From: a virus
Virus record (IMG/VR): IMGVR_UViG_3300026257_000010
Location: 1-31,602 of that record
Reading direction: 5' to 3' (one strand)
Length of the DNA: 31,602 nt
Position 1 is the first letter of the stretch. Every line of letters starts with the position of its first letter. The notes beneath the pieces are model-generated. The model was given only the letters and a program-made list of their open reading frames with translations. It searched no databases and was not told the origin of the DNA. This document shows, one piece after another, positions 7,012-15,982 of the stretch. The position numbers and the translations under genes were made by a program.

Positions 7012-8925
7012 TTAACCGCCAATTTCTTCGAAGTTAACACCTGTTCTAGTAGCTATAAAGTTCAATGTAATGAAGTTTATGCTTCTTGCTGGTTTAATAA
7101 AGATATCCGCAACAAATTCGTTTGCGTCAATTACTTGACCTGTGTTGTTGCTTTCGTTACAAACTACTTTGAAATCGAATATACCTCTACGACCTTGTAC
7201 ATTTCTTAAGAAAGGATTTACAATAGATGTAAACTGGTTTCTTGTAAATGCGTCGTTAAATTCAAACAATTGGAATTTCGCTGCTGTTGAAATAGCCTTT
7301 TCAAGAACGATGAATAGTCTTCGAACATTAATTCTATCAAACGCACTAGGTGCTGCTAATAGAGTTTTGTCTCCAAAGAGTACAATACCGTTTCCTGGGC
7401 TGTTTATAACTGGGTTAATACCAATTTTGTAAAGTTCGTCTCTGTTAGTCTTATTAGGACTCCAGGCCAACTTAACAGCGTTTCTTACTTGTCCTCTGTT
7501 GAAGCCTGCTGGTGAGTACCACGGATCGTTACTTAGATCAGTAGCGGCACATAGTCCTGCAATGTCTGCATTTAAAGGTATCCATCTGTACACATCGTTA
7601 TAACGATCGTACATGTATTTCCAGTTGCCGTCCATCACTGAATATGATGTAGCAGCTAGTGCTCCTTTATCTGCTTGTACAGCTGTTAGCTCAGATCCTG
7701 CGTTGTTAACAACGGATGCTAAAAGAGGTGAGTGGAATGATACACAATCCTTTCTCACTTTAGAAATATTGTCTTGAACATATTTCTGATCTGCCATAGA
7801 TCTAGCTCCAGCAATAAGTAAGTTAACATCAGTCTCTTCTGCGTCTGCAAATAGAGTCCAGCCTGCTTGATAGTCTGCTGAATCTGCTAAGTCGTCAACT
7901 CCACCTGTTAAAGAAACAGTTGATTCTGCTGCTGTAAATCCTGATGTGAATGTTGTACCTACTCCAGTAGTTCCCCATGTAGAGTCACTTGCTGGATGGT
8001 CTGTCCAATAAACATATTGGCTCTGTGTATTAACTACATCTTTATAGAATATAGATCCACCTTCTAGTCCTCTAGCATCGGATGCTTTAGAACAATTTGG
8101 GAATCTTTCTAGAATTGTACCTATAACACCACTAAATAGGCCGTCTTCATCAATTACAACGACATGAAGTTCATCATTTGAACCGCCTTGTACTGCAACT
8201 TTTGTTGAAGTTAGGGGAGCTCTATCAAACTCTCCTTTGTATGTCCAATCAGTTGCTAAGACTGCTGTAGCTGCTGCTCCAGTTCCGCCTCCACCACTGA
8301 ATGTAATAGCTGGTGCTGATGTGTATCCATTACCTGGGTTCGTTATAGTAATTGCTGTTACTGCACCGCCACTTATTGTAGCTGTACCAGTAGCAGTTAC
8401 ACCTGAACCTGGTGCTGCAAAGGATACGGTTGGGGCTGATGTATAACTGGAACCACCTGCTGATACAGTAGCTGACGCAACAGAGTTGGTGTCAAAGTTA
8501 CTGGAATCTGCAAATGAAACCTTAAGCGAATTGCCTAAAGCTCCAGGATATTTAGCTGCCCACATTCCATTGGTTCCTGAACCAGTAGAATGGTTGTCAA
8601 AGTAGTCAGTAGCGTTTTTAATCAGTGTTGCTGAACCTGATGCAACAGCATTAACTGCTGTAGTATCATCAACCACTCTAACTGTCTTTAGGTTATTACC
8701 ATAAGCCAAGAATGAAGCCGCTGTTAAAAAGTCAACAGCTGTATCATCGTTTGGCTGGGCGAACTTAGATGCAAGTTCGTTTTCTGTACTAATTGTTGTG
8801 ATCTCGCCTGCAGGCCCCCAACGGAAGTCTCCAACAAAAGCGCCTATTGAAGTCGCGACTGCTGGTATTACGCTAGTAAGGTCTGTTTCCTTAACAAGAA
8901 CACCTGGTGATAGCTGAAATGCCAT
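7012..8925 (-). CDS. gp18: Tail sheath protein gp18
   Basis: This protein forms the contractile sheath around the gp19 tube. The 637 aa are close to T4 gp18 (659 aa). The N-terminus ([18 protein letters not shown], residues 6-23) and the C-terminal 110 residues ([16 protein letters not shown], then the [14 protein letters not shown] block) are the conserved sheath core. Residues about 148-225 hold a Gly/Thr-rich insertion with two GYTSAP-like repeats, also present in a structural protein 22 kb away (30500-30727). This insertion lies in the variable outer part of the protein and is probably exposed. GGAG precedes the ATG, and a late box lies at 8990-8997. Confidence 0.96.
   Translation of the reverse strand: MAFQLSPGVLVKETDLTSVIPAVATSIGAFVGDFRWGPAGEITTISTENELASKFAQPNDDTAVDFLTAASFLAYGNNLKTVRVVDDTTAVNAVASGSATLIKNATDYFDNHSTGSGTNGMWAAKYPGALGNSLKVSFADSSNFDTNSVASATVSAGGSSYTSAPTVSFAAPGSGVTATGTATISGGAVTAITITNPGNGYTSAPAITFSGGGGTGAAATAVLATDWTYKGEFDRAPLTSTKVAVQGGSNDELHVVVIDEDGLFSGVIGTILERFPNCSKASDARGLEGGSIFYKDVVNTQSQYVYWTDHPASDSTWGTTGVGTTFTSGFTAAESTVSLTGGVDDLADSADYQAGWTLFADAEETDVNLLIAGARSMADQKYVQDNISKVRKDCVSFHSPLLASVVNNAGSELTAVQADKGALAATSYSVMDGNWKYMYDRYNDVYRWIPLNADIAGLCAATDLSNDPWYSPAGFNRGQVRNAVKLAWSPNKTNRDELYKIGINPVINSPGNGIVLFGDKTLLAAPSAFDRINVRRLFIVLEKAISTAAKFQLFEFNDAFTRNQFTSIVNPFLRNVQGRRGIFDFKVVCNESNNTGQVIDANEFVADIFIKPARSINFITLNFIATRTGVNFEEIGG
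8251..8484 (-). repeat. GYTSxP beta-repeat domain inserted in gp18
   Basis: These bases encode gp18 residues 148-225, with two related units: [11 protein letters not shown] and, 40 residues later, [11 protein letters not shown], each followed by a Gly-rich turn and an Ala/Thr-rich strand. The same two-unit domain, also led by SVASA, is encoded at 30500-30727. Confidence 0.85.
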
Positions 8926-8989
8926 GTTTTTTCTCCTCGGTTTATATTATTATCTTATGAATGACACAAGTTTTTAATTATCATCCTAC

Positions 8990-8997
8990 TATTTATA
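8990..8997 (-). promoter_or_regulatory. Late promoter box for gp18
   Basis: TATAAATA on the minus strand lies in the 129-base gap between gp17 and gp18, 65 bases before the gp18 ATG. The rest of this AT-rich gap shows no gene or strong hairpin. Confidence 0.78.
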
Positions 8998-9054
8998 CAC
9001 GACAAGATTTTAACAATCAATTTTGTAAATACACGATATTTTATGTAAATACAA

Positions 9055-10716
9055 TTACCTGTTAATCAATTCCTTCAGTTTTTTCTGTAAATTACTTGGG
9101 CTATACTCGTCTTCTAATAGCCAAACATCATTTCCTATAACTTCTACTTCTGGTTCCTGTCCATCTACTCTAATAAATGGTGTAAGGTTTGTTTCTATTT
9201 CTCCCATTTGTTGGCCGTATAAACCTTCTCTAGTATTTACATCTGTCATGTCTTTAAAAAAGTTTTGACTTGATAGCCATCCAAATAGTACCATACACAT
9301 AACTAAATCATCGTGATAGCCTTCATCAGCTTGGTATGTATTTCCTTTTTCAATAAATGTTGATATCTCATGTATTATATGCTCATCAAACACCAACAGT
9401 TTTTGTTCTTCTAGTAAAGACTTAAATGTAAAACACCCTTGTCTTTTAACTGCTTTAGAAGTTGTAACACCTAACTTGGTTGCTTTACCAAAGCCAGGGC
9501 TTACATATTGTCTGTTCTGTTCTGTAACTGTGCTAAGAATGTTCTCATATTCTACTTCTTGATGTAGTATTTCTACTACCTGTTGTCCTATATCATTTAC
9601 TTCTACTAATATAAAAGCATTATTATAATCCCTTCCTACTTTCCCTATTACATCAGGGAATAACATAGGCGCAATTGAATTATCTCTGTATTTTGCTACT
9701 ACTTTGTATGGCATTTGGGTTATATCTACCACTACAAAGGCAGAGTAATCACCACCTATACCTCTGGCAGTATCACATGCCATTGCGTAGTAATGCCCTT
9801 CTTGTGGATCTTCAAATATATCTAGTCCTGCATTATGGAACTCTGGTTCTTTTGTACTTAGTCTACCAATTGTGGCAGAATTAATTAAAGTATTTGTGGA
9901 CCCTAAAAACTCACATAAAACCTCTTGGTTAAATTTAACCTCTCCTAAGAGGCCTTTTTGTTCTTCTAACCACTTCTCATCTCTTCCTGGTATCTCATAG
10001 TAAGGTATGAACATGTGTTCAAAACCATTTTGTTTTTTCTCTGCTTCATTCCAGAACTTCCAGAAGTGATTGTAGCCTAGTGGTGTAGATGTAAGTAGAA
10101 TTTTAGTTGTTTCACCAGCAGAAATAGTAGGATAAACAGAAGTAAAGAACTCGTCTGCTATATTGTTAGGTATAATTGCTGCCTCATCAATATACAACCA
10201 GTTAACTGATTTACCACGAATGGCGGATGCTGTTGTAGCTGCTGATAATACTTTACTATTGTTTTCTAATTCTACATCACCCTTATTCCATACTCTAACA
10301 CCTTGTTGCATCCACAAAGGTAAGTTCTCATACATTATTTGGTATCTGTTTAATACTTCTCTTGCTGCTGAGGCTTTGTTGGCCATGATAGCTACTGTTT
10401 TATCTTCTGAAAAGATTGTATAGTGTAATATACACGCAGCTGCTGTTACTGTTTTACCTTGTTGTCGTCCTTCCATTAAGATAACTTTTCTGTTATCCAT
10501 TATAAGATCTACTTTCGTTTTTTGACAATCAAATAATTTAAATGGTTGTAAGCCTGCATCAAGTGTAATAATTTTTACATAGTTTTCTATAAAGTACTTA
10601 GCATCGTTTTGACATTTAACATACTCTGAAATTTCTTCTTTAGTAAAATCGTGTTGATATGATAACGGTTTAAGGTTAGGGTTACCATGATATGATGTGA
10701 CTTCAGGTCTTGCCAT
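9055..10716 (-). CDS. gp17: Terminase large subunit gp17
   Basis: This is the packaging motor: an N-terminal ATPase drives DNA into the head and a C-terminal RNase H-like nuclease cuts the concatemer. The 553 aa are somewhat shorter than T4 gp17 (610 aa). Walker A is GRQQGKT (residues 83-89), Walker B is LYIDE (174-178) and the coupling motif is TSTP (209-212). Candidate nuclease metal ligands are D315 in ACDTARG, E372 in LVEVND and D469/D470 in YHDD. All motifs appear intact. It overlaps gp16 by 14 bases, so the two subunits are probably translationally coupled. Confidence 0.97.
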   Translation of the reverse strand: MARPEVTSYHGNPNLKPLSYQHDFTKEEISEYVKCQNDAKYFIENYVKIITLDAGLQPFKLFDCQKTKVDLIMDNRKVILMEGRQQGKTVTAAACILHYTIFSEDKTVAIMANKASAAREVLNRYQIMYENLPLWMQQGVRVWNKGDVELENNSKVLSAATTASAIRGKSVNWLYIDEAAIIPNNIADEFFTSVYPTISAGETTKILLTSTPLGYNHFWKFWNEAEKKQNGFEHMFIPYYEIPGRDEKWLEEQKGLLGEVKFNQEVLCEFLGSTNTLINSATIGRLSTKEPEFHNAGLDIFEDPQEGHYYAMACDTARGIGGDYSAFVVVDITQMPYKVVAKYRDNSIAPMLFPDVIGKVGRDYNNAFILVEVNDIGQQVVEILHQEVEYENILSTVTEQNRQYVSPGFGKATKLGVTTSKAVKRQGCFTFKSLLEEQKLLVFDEHIIHEISTFIEKGNTYQADEGYHDDLVMCMVLFGWLSSQNFFKDMTDVNTREGLYGQQMGEIETNLTPFIRVDGQEPEVEVIGNDVWLLEDEYSPSNLQKKLKELINR

Positions 10717-11218
10717 TATCTTTTTCTACTTTGCCTTCTATTATTGTACTAGCTTGTTCGCCTTTTAATGCTTGTAATAAATCCTTTGTACTACCTACGA
10801 ACATGTTGTTCTGTGTTTTAATATTTTTGCCTTTTGTGCCATCGTCTACTATACGCTTATGCTTTTCTTGTACTTCTAGCATGTCTTTAGCTGTGTCTTG
10901 TAAGTTTTTAATTAGTCCGCCTGCTACTTCATAAGCACGGGGTTGATCTGAGTTTCTTGCTATATGTAATATGCCTTCAATGGCCTCAGCATTGTATGCC
11001 TCTGCCTGTTTTAAAATAGACCTAGCATATTGTAAATCTTCTTCTTGCTGTTTTGCGTGTAGAGCGTCTTTTTGTTCTTCAGACATGTCTACTGCTGGTA
11101 GTTGTCTTTCGTCTTCGACTTTCTTAAGATTAGTTTCTAGAGCTTTTGTTATTTCTTTTGTGTTAAAACTCTTATCTAATTCTTCAAAGCCACTATTTTT
11201 AGTCTTCGAATGCTTCAT
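10703..11218 (-). CDS. gp16: Terminase small subunit gp16
   Basis: This ring-forming DNA-recognition and regulatory subunit partners gp17. The 171 aa are close to T4 gp16 (164 aa). The central helical hairpin (about residues 60-120), with DLQYARSILKQAEAYN and SDQPRAYEVAGGLIKNLQD, is the conserved oligomerisation core. The flanks are charged and likely flexible. The ATG at 11218 is chosen because GGAGG lies seven bases upstream; the TTG just before it is not needed. It overlaps the end of gp15 by 20 bases. Confidence 0.93.
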   Translation of the reverse strand: MKHSKTKNSGFEELDKSFNTKEITKALETNLKKVEDERQLPAVDMSEEQKDALHAKQQEEDLQYARSILKQAEAYNAEAIEGILHIARNSDQPRAYEVAGGLIKNLQDTAKDMLEVQEKHKRIVDDGTKGKNIKTQNNMFVGSTKDLLQALKGEQASTIIEGKVEKDNGKT

Positions 11219-11993
11219 CAAATTCCTCCAAGAATGAATATGTGTCGGCTGGTGTAGCAGTTAAAGGATTAACAGAAGCTGTTACTCTCCCTCTTCCTGA
11301 TGCTAATGCTGTTTTATCTAAAGTCATGTCAGGATCACTATACGCATCCACGACTGCTTTCTTAATAACATCAACATTTGATACATGACTGTAAAAATTA
11401 AGTCTCATGGTAAAATTTAATGTCCATATTACACTTAATCTATTTTCGTAAGCCCCTTCGTATTCATCTTCATAACCAACATTATCTAAAGTTATTTTTA
11501 AATCTCTTTTGATCCCCATCTCTGGAAGATCGTTTATTGTTACATTAAAGTCTGGATTAAAGTAAGGAAGTATTTGTTCAATACAAGATAATCCATCGTT
11601 TTGATTCTTCGCAAATATATATAAGGCCAAGTTCATGTTCCATGGCGCGGAAGCAAATACAGATCTAACTGTATTAACATCATCTCCCGTTCCAACTACT
11701 TTGTGTCTTGTAATTGGCATTACTTTTCTTGCTGGATCATAGTCTAATCCGTTTATTTCAAAACCCATTCTAGGTAAAGTTAATGCTACTTCACCTCTTG
11801 TACTTGTATCTGCTACCCTGGCAATCCTTGTTAAGAATTTTTGTTTTGTAGAGTATGCTAAAGGCACTCTTAATACTTGTGCTACTGCGCCTGCTGAATT
11901 CTTTCTTTCAATGTTTATATCATTGAATATTGTTCCAAAAGCAATGATTGCTTTTCTTACATGACTATGGTAGAAAGATTTATCTTTAAACAT
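11199..11993 (-). CDS. gp15: Tail sheath stabiliser / tail terminator gp15
   Basis: This protein caps the head-proximal end of the tail and joins it to the neck. The 264 aa match T4 gp15 (272 aa). The N-terminus (HVRKAIIAFGTIFNDI), the LTLPRMGFEINGLDYD segment (about residues 73-88) and KNQNDGLSCIEQILPYFNP in the middle are typical. Its ATG overlaps the gp14 stop in a TAATG junction, with AGGAGG nearby, so it is probably coupled to gp14 translation. Confidence 0.94.
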   Translation of the reverse strand: MFKDKSFYHSHVRKAIIAFGTIFNDINIERKNSAGAVAQVLRVPLAYSTKQKFLTRIARVADTSTRGEVALTLPRMGFEINGLDYDPARKVMPITRHKVVGTGDDVNTVRSVFASAPWNMNLALYIFAKNQNDGLSCIEQILPYFNPDFNVTINDLPEMGIKRDLKITLDNVGYEDEYEGAYENRLSVIWTLNFTMRLNFYSHVSNVDVIKKAVVDAYSDPDMTLDKTALASGRGRVTASVNPLTATPADTYSFLEEFDEAFED

Positions 11994-12745
11994 TATGAAT
12001 AACCTCCTATCTCACCGAATGGATTAGATTCGCTAAAGTCTAATATTCCTTCTAATGTTACAAGGTTATCAAAGTCTGCATTGTCTATTGGTTCAGATAC
12101 AGTTGTTTGATATGCCTCTGTAATTAAACTACCATTATTTTCTTTCAATAATAGGCCACCATCTTCTAATTTAAATTGATACTCTAACATATCTTGAGAG
12201 TATTTTGTTTCTATAGCATCTATATCTGCAATACCTGTATCCATATCCTCTGAACTGTATTCGAATAGTTCACAAGTTAATTTAAATACATATATCTGAT
12301 TTGCTTGATAAAATGGATTTTGAAAATCTACATATTTGATTTCAAATAATGACTTTGTCCTGCCGAAATATATTAAATCACCTTCTACTGGCCTAGCTGC
12401 TCGAGCTACTGCAGGACCTTGTCTTGTAACCATGTCCTCCCAACGCCTTTTTGCTAGAACGAAAGTTGCTTGATCTCTAACTTCCATTCCAAATCTTGTA
12501 AATATATCTCCTTGTCCACCAAAGCCTTCTACATTTTCCAAATACATTTCTAAAGGATATGCTTGTGTAAATCTAGACAATTGATCCTCATCAAAGATAT
12601 CATCTTTGTTGATCATTGTTCTCGGTAAGTAATAAGTATCGTGGCCGTATATTTTTAGGCTCTCGATAATAAGATCTTCTATTAGGCGCTGTTCATTTGT
12701 TTCGCCTATTCCCGTGCCTGATTGAAAATAATTATTCGTTGGCAT
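11993..12745 (-). CDS. gp14: Neck protein gp14
   Basis: This head-completion neck protein acts with gp13 to seal the portal and attach the tail. The 250 aa match T4 gp14 (256 aa). Typical features are the N-terminal NNYFQSGTGIGETNEQ, then LIIESLKIYGHDTYYLPR (about residues 27-44), YLENVEGFGGQGDIFTRFG and the later LFEIKYVDFQNPFYQ with QIYVFKLTCELFEYSSE. It lies four bases after gp13 and overlaps gp15 by one base, a compact neck operon. Confidence 0.95.
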   Translation of the reverse strand: MPTNNYFQSGTGIGETNEQRLIEDLIIESLKIYGHDTYYLPRTMINKDDIFDEDQLSRFTQAYPLEMYLENVEGFGGQGDIFTRFGMEVRDQATFVLAKRRWEDMVTRQGPAVARAARPVEGDLIYFGRTKSLFEIKYVDFQNPFYQANQIYVFKLTCELFEYSSEDMDTGIADIDAIETKYSQDMLEYQFKLEDGGLLLKENNGSLITEAYQTTVSEPIDNADFDNLVTLEGILDFSESNPFGEIGGYS

Positions 12746-12749
12746 GGTA

Positions 12750-13727
12750 TTATCCTATCATAAATTGAGGAGGTAATTCATATTTAAGTTGCATTTCCTG
12801 TTCAATTGCCTGTATCTCTTGTACTGCCTCGTTATAAATTGTTTCTCCGTTTAAAGTTACGCCACCAGGCATTTGAATACCTGCAAACTTCTTAAGGTTG
12901 TCACCCCATTGTTTTTTAAATAATGCTGTTGTATATTTTTTGAGAAACATATCATCATATACCTCTGTGTATGTTGATGGATCTATAATTGCATAAGCTT
13001 CAGCTATAACATAGTCGCCTATATTATATGTTTTATCCCAATCTGTATCTATATAAAGTTTATCTGTTTTTCTATTCCAACGAATTTGTCTTTCACCTAC
13101 TAATAGTTTTTCTAATGTTGTTAAATGAGATTGTACGACTGAATAATATATCATGTCTGCTCCCATTAAATTATATAGATCGTTCATTCTAAACTGATAC
13201 ATTAAATCAAACAGTTGGCCGTCTTTTGTATTGTTTGTAGCTGCTCCACCAAAGTTAAATACTCTAGTTATACCTAGTATATTATTACTAATAGGAAGAT
13301 ATCCGTTTTCAATATCTCCTTTTACATAAAAATTACTAGAATGTAGCGTAGCAGTAGCTCCTGACTCACTACCTGTTACTGTCTCAGATGCTTGGAATGT
13401 TCCAGATTTAATCTGTTCTACATATAAGAATTGAGCTGTTGAATCTGTACTATCAAATATTGCTACAGCTCCAGATGTTCCGCCAGTTAAATCCTCTCCT
13501 TTGAAAAAATTACCACCAAGGTTGGCAGTTAACTTTAATGAAGAACCAGTTATTTGATGTTTTACGAAAGTTTTTTCTACACCGTCAAAGTGATACTCTT
13601 GAAAGAACTGTAATGCGTCATCTATACGATCAGAGAGCTGTGCCTCATCTACATTAATTTCTATTACAGGATGTCCTAATCTCCTTAGTGAATAATCCTG
13701 TAAGTCTGTTCTACTTGCTAAAGCCAT
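12750..13727 (-). CDS. gp13: Neck protein gp13
   Basis: This protein completes the head below the portal. The 325 aa are slightly longer than T4 gp13 (309 aa). The N-terminus (SRTDLQDYSLRRLGHP, then DRIDDALQFFQEYHFDG) and the core after residue 148 (NNILGITRVFNFG, then DMIYYSVVQSHL and RQIRWNRKTDKLYIDTDW) are characteristic. Residues about 60-137 contain an inserted pair of FxxGExLTGxTSGA-type beta repeats more usual in marine phage fibres. AGGTAAG precedes the ATG. It is transcribed from the fibre block upstream; no late box of its own was found. Confidence 0.94.
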   Translation of the reverse strand: MALASRTDLQDYSLRRLGHPVIEINVDEAQLSDRIDDALQFFQEYHFDGVEKTFVKHQITGSSLKLTANLGGNFFKGEDLTGGTSGAVAIFDSTDSTAQFLYVEQIKSGTFQASETVTGSESGATATLHSSNFYVKGDIENGYLPISNNILGITRVFNFGGAATNNTKDGQLFDLMYQFRMNDLYNLMGADMIYYSVVQSHLTTLEKLLVGERQIRWNRKTDKLYIDTDWDKTYNIGDYVIAEAYAIIDPSTYTEVYDDMFLKKYTTALFKKQWGDNLKKFAGIQMPGGVTLNGETIYNEAVQEIQAIEQEMQLKYELPPQFMIG

Positions 13728-13738
13728 ACTTACCTACC

Positions 13739-15727
13739 TTAATTTAATTTAGTTCCACTTGCGTTATATATTGCTGTTCCTGTTATTGTGGCCGTTGAGC
13801 CTTCACCCTGTGAGTGAGAAATGGTTATCCCATCTCCTCCAGCTACTTGAGCCATATAATTACCTGTGGTATCTGTTCCTAGTGCAACACTATTAGCTGC
13901 TATAGTTAATGCAGTTGCTAAGTTACCTGAGCCATCAAAGTCTCCTGTACCTGTAACATCTCCTGTAAACGATAAAGTTCTTGCTGTTGCAAGTGCCGAA
14001 GCTGTTGATGCATTACCTGTTAAAGCTGCTGCTACGGTTGTAGTAGTTAATAAACCACTTGAAGGATTATAAGTTAATCCTGTATCAGTTTCTATACCCT
14101 GACTACCTGTTGCCCCATCAACGAATGTTGGATAAACCGTTTCATCTGTTGAATTATTAGCTGTTGCTGTAATTAAATCTGCTGTTCCTGTTGTGTCTTG
14201 GTTAAGTGTTCCTACTGTAAAGTCTATTGTATTATCACCATCTTCATAAGCTACTGTAATACCACTTTCAGTATTTGAACTAACCATTGCACCAACTGTA
14301 TCAGCAATATATTCGTTTAATGCTGTTCCATCAACTGTATAAGCATCCGCTTCCATTGTTCCATCAACATCTGCATTACCTGATATGTCTAATGAACTAA
14401 ATGTTCCTATACCAGCTGTAAAGTTAGCTGCTGTATATGTTAAGTTGCCTGTTGATGCTCCTGTAAATGAACCTGTTCCTATTACAACATTGTCTGAACT
14501 TTCGTCCCAACCAATTAATACATTGTCTGAAGAACCTCTTTCAAGAACAAGACCCATATCATTGGCTGGTGTTCCTGATGTTCCTGTTCCTAACTCTATT
14601 AATCTATCTGCAATAGTTGAGTTTGTAGTGTCTAAAGTTGTAGTCGTTCCGTTTACATCTAGGTTACCTGTAATAGTTACATTACCTGTTGCTGCTACAT
14701 CTGCAAAAGTTACATCGTCTGTTGTTGCTACTGCTTGGCCAATTGAAACTGCTGTGCCTGAAACTCCAACACCAGTGCCTGCTGTTAGTGTAGTTACATT
14801 TGCACTACCATCAAAACTTACACCGTTTATTGTTCTTGCTGTTGCTAAAGTAGTAGCTGTTGCTGCTAATGCAACTGCTATATTTGCAGTACCATCAAAT
14901 GATGTACCACCAATAGTCCTAGCTGTTTCTAGAGCTGTTGCTGTTGCTGCGTTACCCGTAGTGTCTTGGTTAAGTGTTCCTACTGTAAAGTCTAGAGTAT
15001 TGTCTCCGTCCTCATAGGCCACTGTAATACCACTTTCAGTATTACTTGAAACCATAGCTCCTACTGTATCTGCTATGTATTCGTTTAATGCTGTGCCGTC
15101 GACTGTATAAGCGTCTGCCTCTAATGTACCATCAATGTCTGCGTTACCTGATATATCAAGTGTTGCTGATACTAACGCTCCGCCTATTGTTAAATCCCCA
15201 TCACTAGGGTTATATGTAAATCCTGTGTCTGTTTCTATACCTTGACTTCCTGTTGCTCCATCTACAAAAGTTGGATAAACTGTTTCGTCTGTGCTATTGT
15301 TTGCAGATGCTGTTATTAGATCTGCTGTTCCTGTTGTGTCTTGGTTAAGTGTTCCTACAGAAATTGTTGTTCCTGATATGGATAATCCTGTGCCAAGATC
15401 TAAAAACGCTGTTGCTCCAGCGCTGTCATCCCAAAATATAATTTCATCCGCATTTGGGTCTGATAGGCTTTCTAAGCCTAAGTGTGATAAGTTTACTGTA
15501 GCACTTCCGCTAGTAGCTCCTCCTGAAAGTCCTGTGCCTGCTACGACTGCTGTAATATCTCCTGCTTGTATTTCAGAATATTTGGCTAGTCTTATACCGC
15601 CTGCTGTTGAACCGTCATGTACTCGAACTGTATCTAGCGTAGTATCTACGGAAAGTTCACCTACCGCACCAGTGAAGGATTCGTTCTGTGTCGTCGTCCC
15701 TCTTCTAAATTGTACTTGTGTTGGCAT
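13739..15727 (-). CDS. Large repeat-containing tail fibre-like protein, 662 aa
   Basis: This is a probable fibre or adhesin; no enzyme motif is visible. The N-terminal module (residues 1-50: VQFRRGTTTQN, then GELSVDTT and RVHDGSTAGG) is shared with the adjacent 74-aa protein. The shaft is Thr/Gly/Ala/Asp-rich and has a duplicated block: GTLNQDTTGTADLIT to YNPS at 125-175 and 506-556, and LDISGNAD to EDGDNT at 190-244 and 446-500. Between them a NGTTTTLDTT to ERGSSDNVLIGWDES module (359-410) resembles one in the 471-aa fibre gene. It ends in IYNASGTKLN, as does the 176-aa gene at 29612. AGGAGACAATA precedes the ATG. Confidence 0.85.
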   Translation of the reverse strand: MPTQVQFRRGTTTQNESFTGAVGELSVDTTLDTVRVHDGSTAGGIRLAKYSEIQAGDITAVVAGTGLSGGATSGSATVNLSHLGLESLSDPNADEIIFWDDSAGATAFLDLGTGLSISGTTISVGTLNQDTTGTADLITASANNSTDETVYPTFVDGATGSQGIETDTGFTYNPSDGDLTIGGALVSATLDISGNADIDGTLEADAYTVDGTALNEYIADTVGAMVSSNTESGITVAYEDGDNTLDFTVGTLNQDTTGNAATATALETARTIGGTSFDGTANIAVALAATATTLATARTINGVSFDGSANVTTLTAGTGVGVSGTAVSIGQAVATTDDVTFADVAATGNVTITGNLDVNGTTTTLDTTNSTIADRLIELGTGTSGTPANDMGLVLERGSSDNVLIGWDESSDNVVIGTGSFTGASTGNLTYTAANFTAGIGTFSSLDISGNADVDGTMEADAYTVDGTALNEYIADTVGAMVSSNTESGITVAYEDGDNTIDFTVGTLNQDTTGTADLITATANNSTDETVYPTFVDGATGSQGIETDTGLTYNPSSGLLTTTTVAAALTGNASTASALATARTLSFTGDVTGTGDFDGSGNLATALTIAANSVALGTDTTGNYMAQVAGGDGITISHSQGEGSTATITGTAIYNASGTKLN
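14057..15355 (-). repeat. Intragenic duplicated blocks in the 662-aa fibre gene
   Basis: Two copies of a roughly 110-130 residue segment lie at 14954-15355 and 14057-14392. The two sub-blocks occur in order A-B in the N-terminal copy and B-A in the C-terminal copy, with GTLNQDTTG at three junctions. Protein identity between copies is very high while synonymous bases differ, so the duplication is not brand new. Confidence 0.85.
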
Positions 15728-15740
15728 TATTGTCTCCTAA

Positions 15741-15965
15741 TTAATATGTTCCGCCGTCGATATTACCGCCAGATATACTTGTACCTGCGATATTTCCTGA
15801 TATATTAGTAGCATCTGCTTTCATTAACTCTGTGCCACCTGCTGTGCTTCCATCATGGACCCTAATAGAATTGTTCGTAGTATTTATAGAAATTTCACCT
15901 ATTGAACCGGTAAACGCATTGTTCTGTGCTGCTGTGCCTCTCCTAAATTGTACTGTAACTGCCAT
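15741..15965 (-). CDS. Minimal fibre-like protein: N-module plus IDGGTY tail, 74 aa
   Basis: This small protein joins the fibre N-terminal module (residues 1-48: VQFRRGTAAQNNAFTG, then GEISINTT and RVHDGSTAGG) directly to a short repeat NISGNIAGTSISGGNIDGG and a GGTY end. The N-module closely matches residues 1-45 of the 662-aa gene just downstream, and its leader AGGAGACAATA is nearly identical too. The tail matches the ends of the 471-aa and 85-aa genes. It could be a genuine short subunit or the relic of recombination between fibre genes. The intact frame and ribosome site favour expression. Confidence 0.75.
   Translation of the reverse strand: MAVTVQFRRGTAAQNNAFTGSIGEISINTTNNSIRVHDGSTAGGTELMKADATNISGNIAGTSISGGNIDGGTY
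15891..15898 (-). promoter_or_regulatory. Possible internal late promoter box
   Basis: TATAAATA on the minus strand lies inside the 74-aa gene, 164 bases before the 662-aa fibre ATG. It could add late transcription of that fibre gene, but chance matches are expected in AT-rich coding sequence. Confidence 0.35.
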
Positions 15966-15982
15966 CTATTGTCTCCTAAGTA

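Noticed and set aside
14385-15017. A long plus-strand frame (210 aa) opposite the 662-aa fibre gene.
   Set aside because: The Val/Pro/Ala-rich translation is the reverse reading of Thr/Gly/Asn/Ala codons. Similar shadows lie opposite the other fibre genes.
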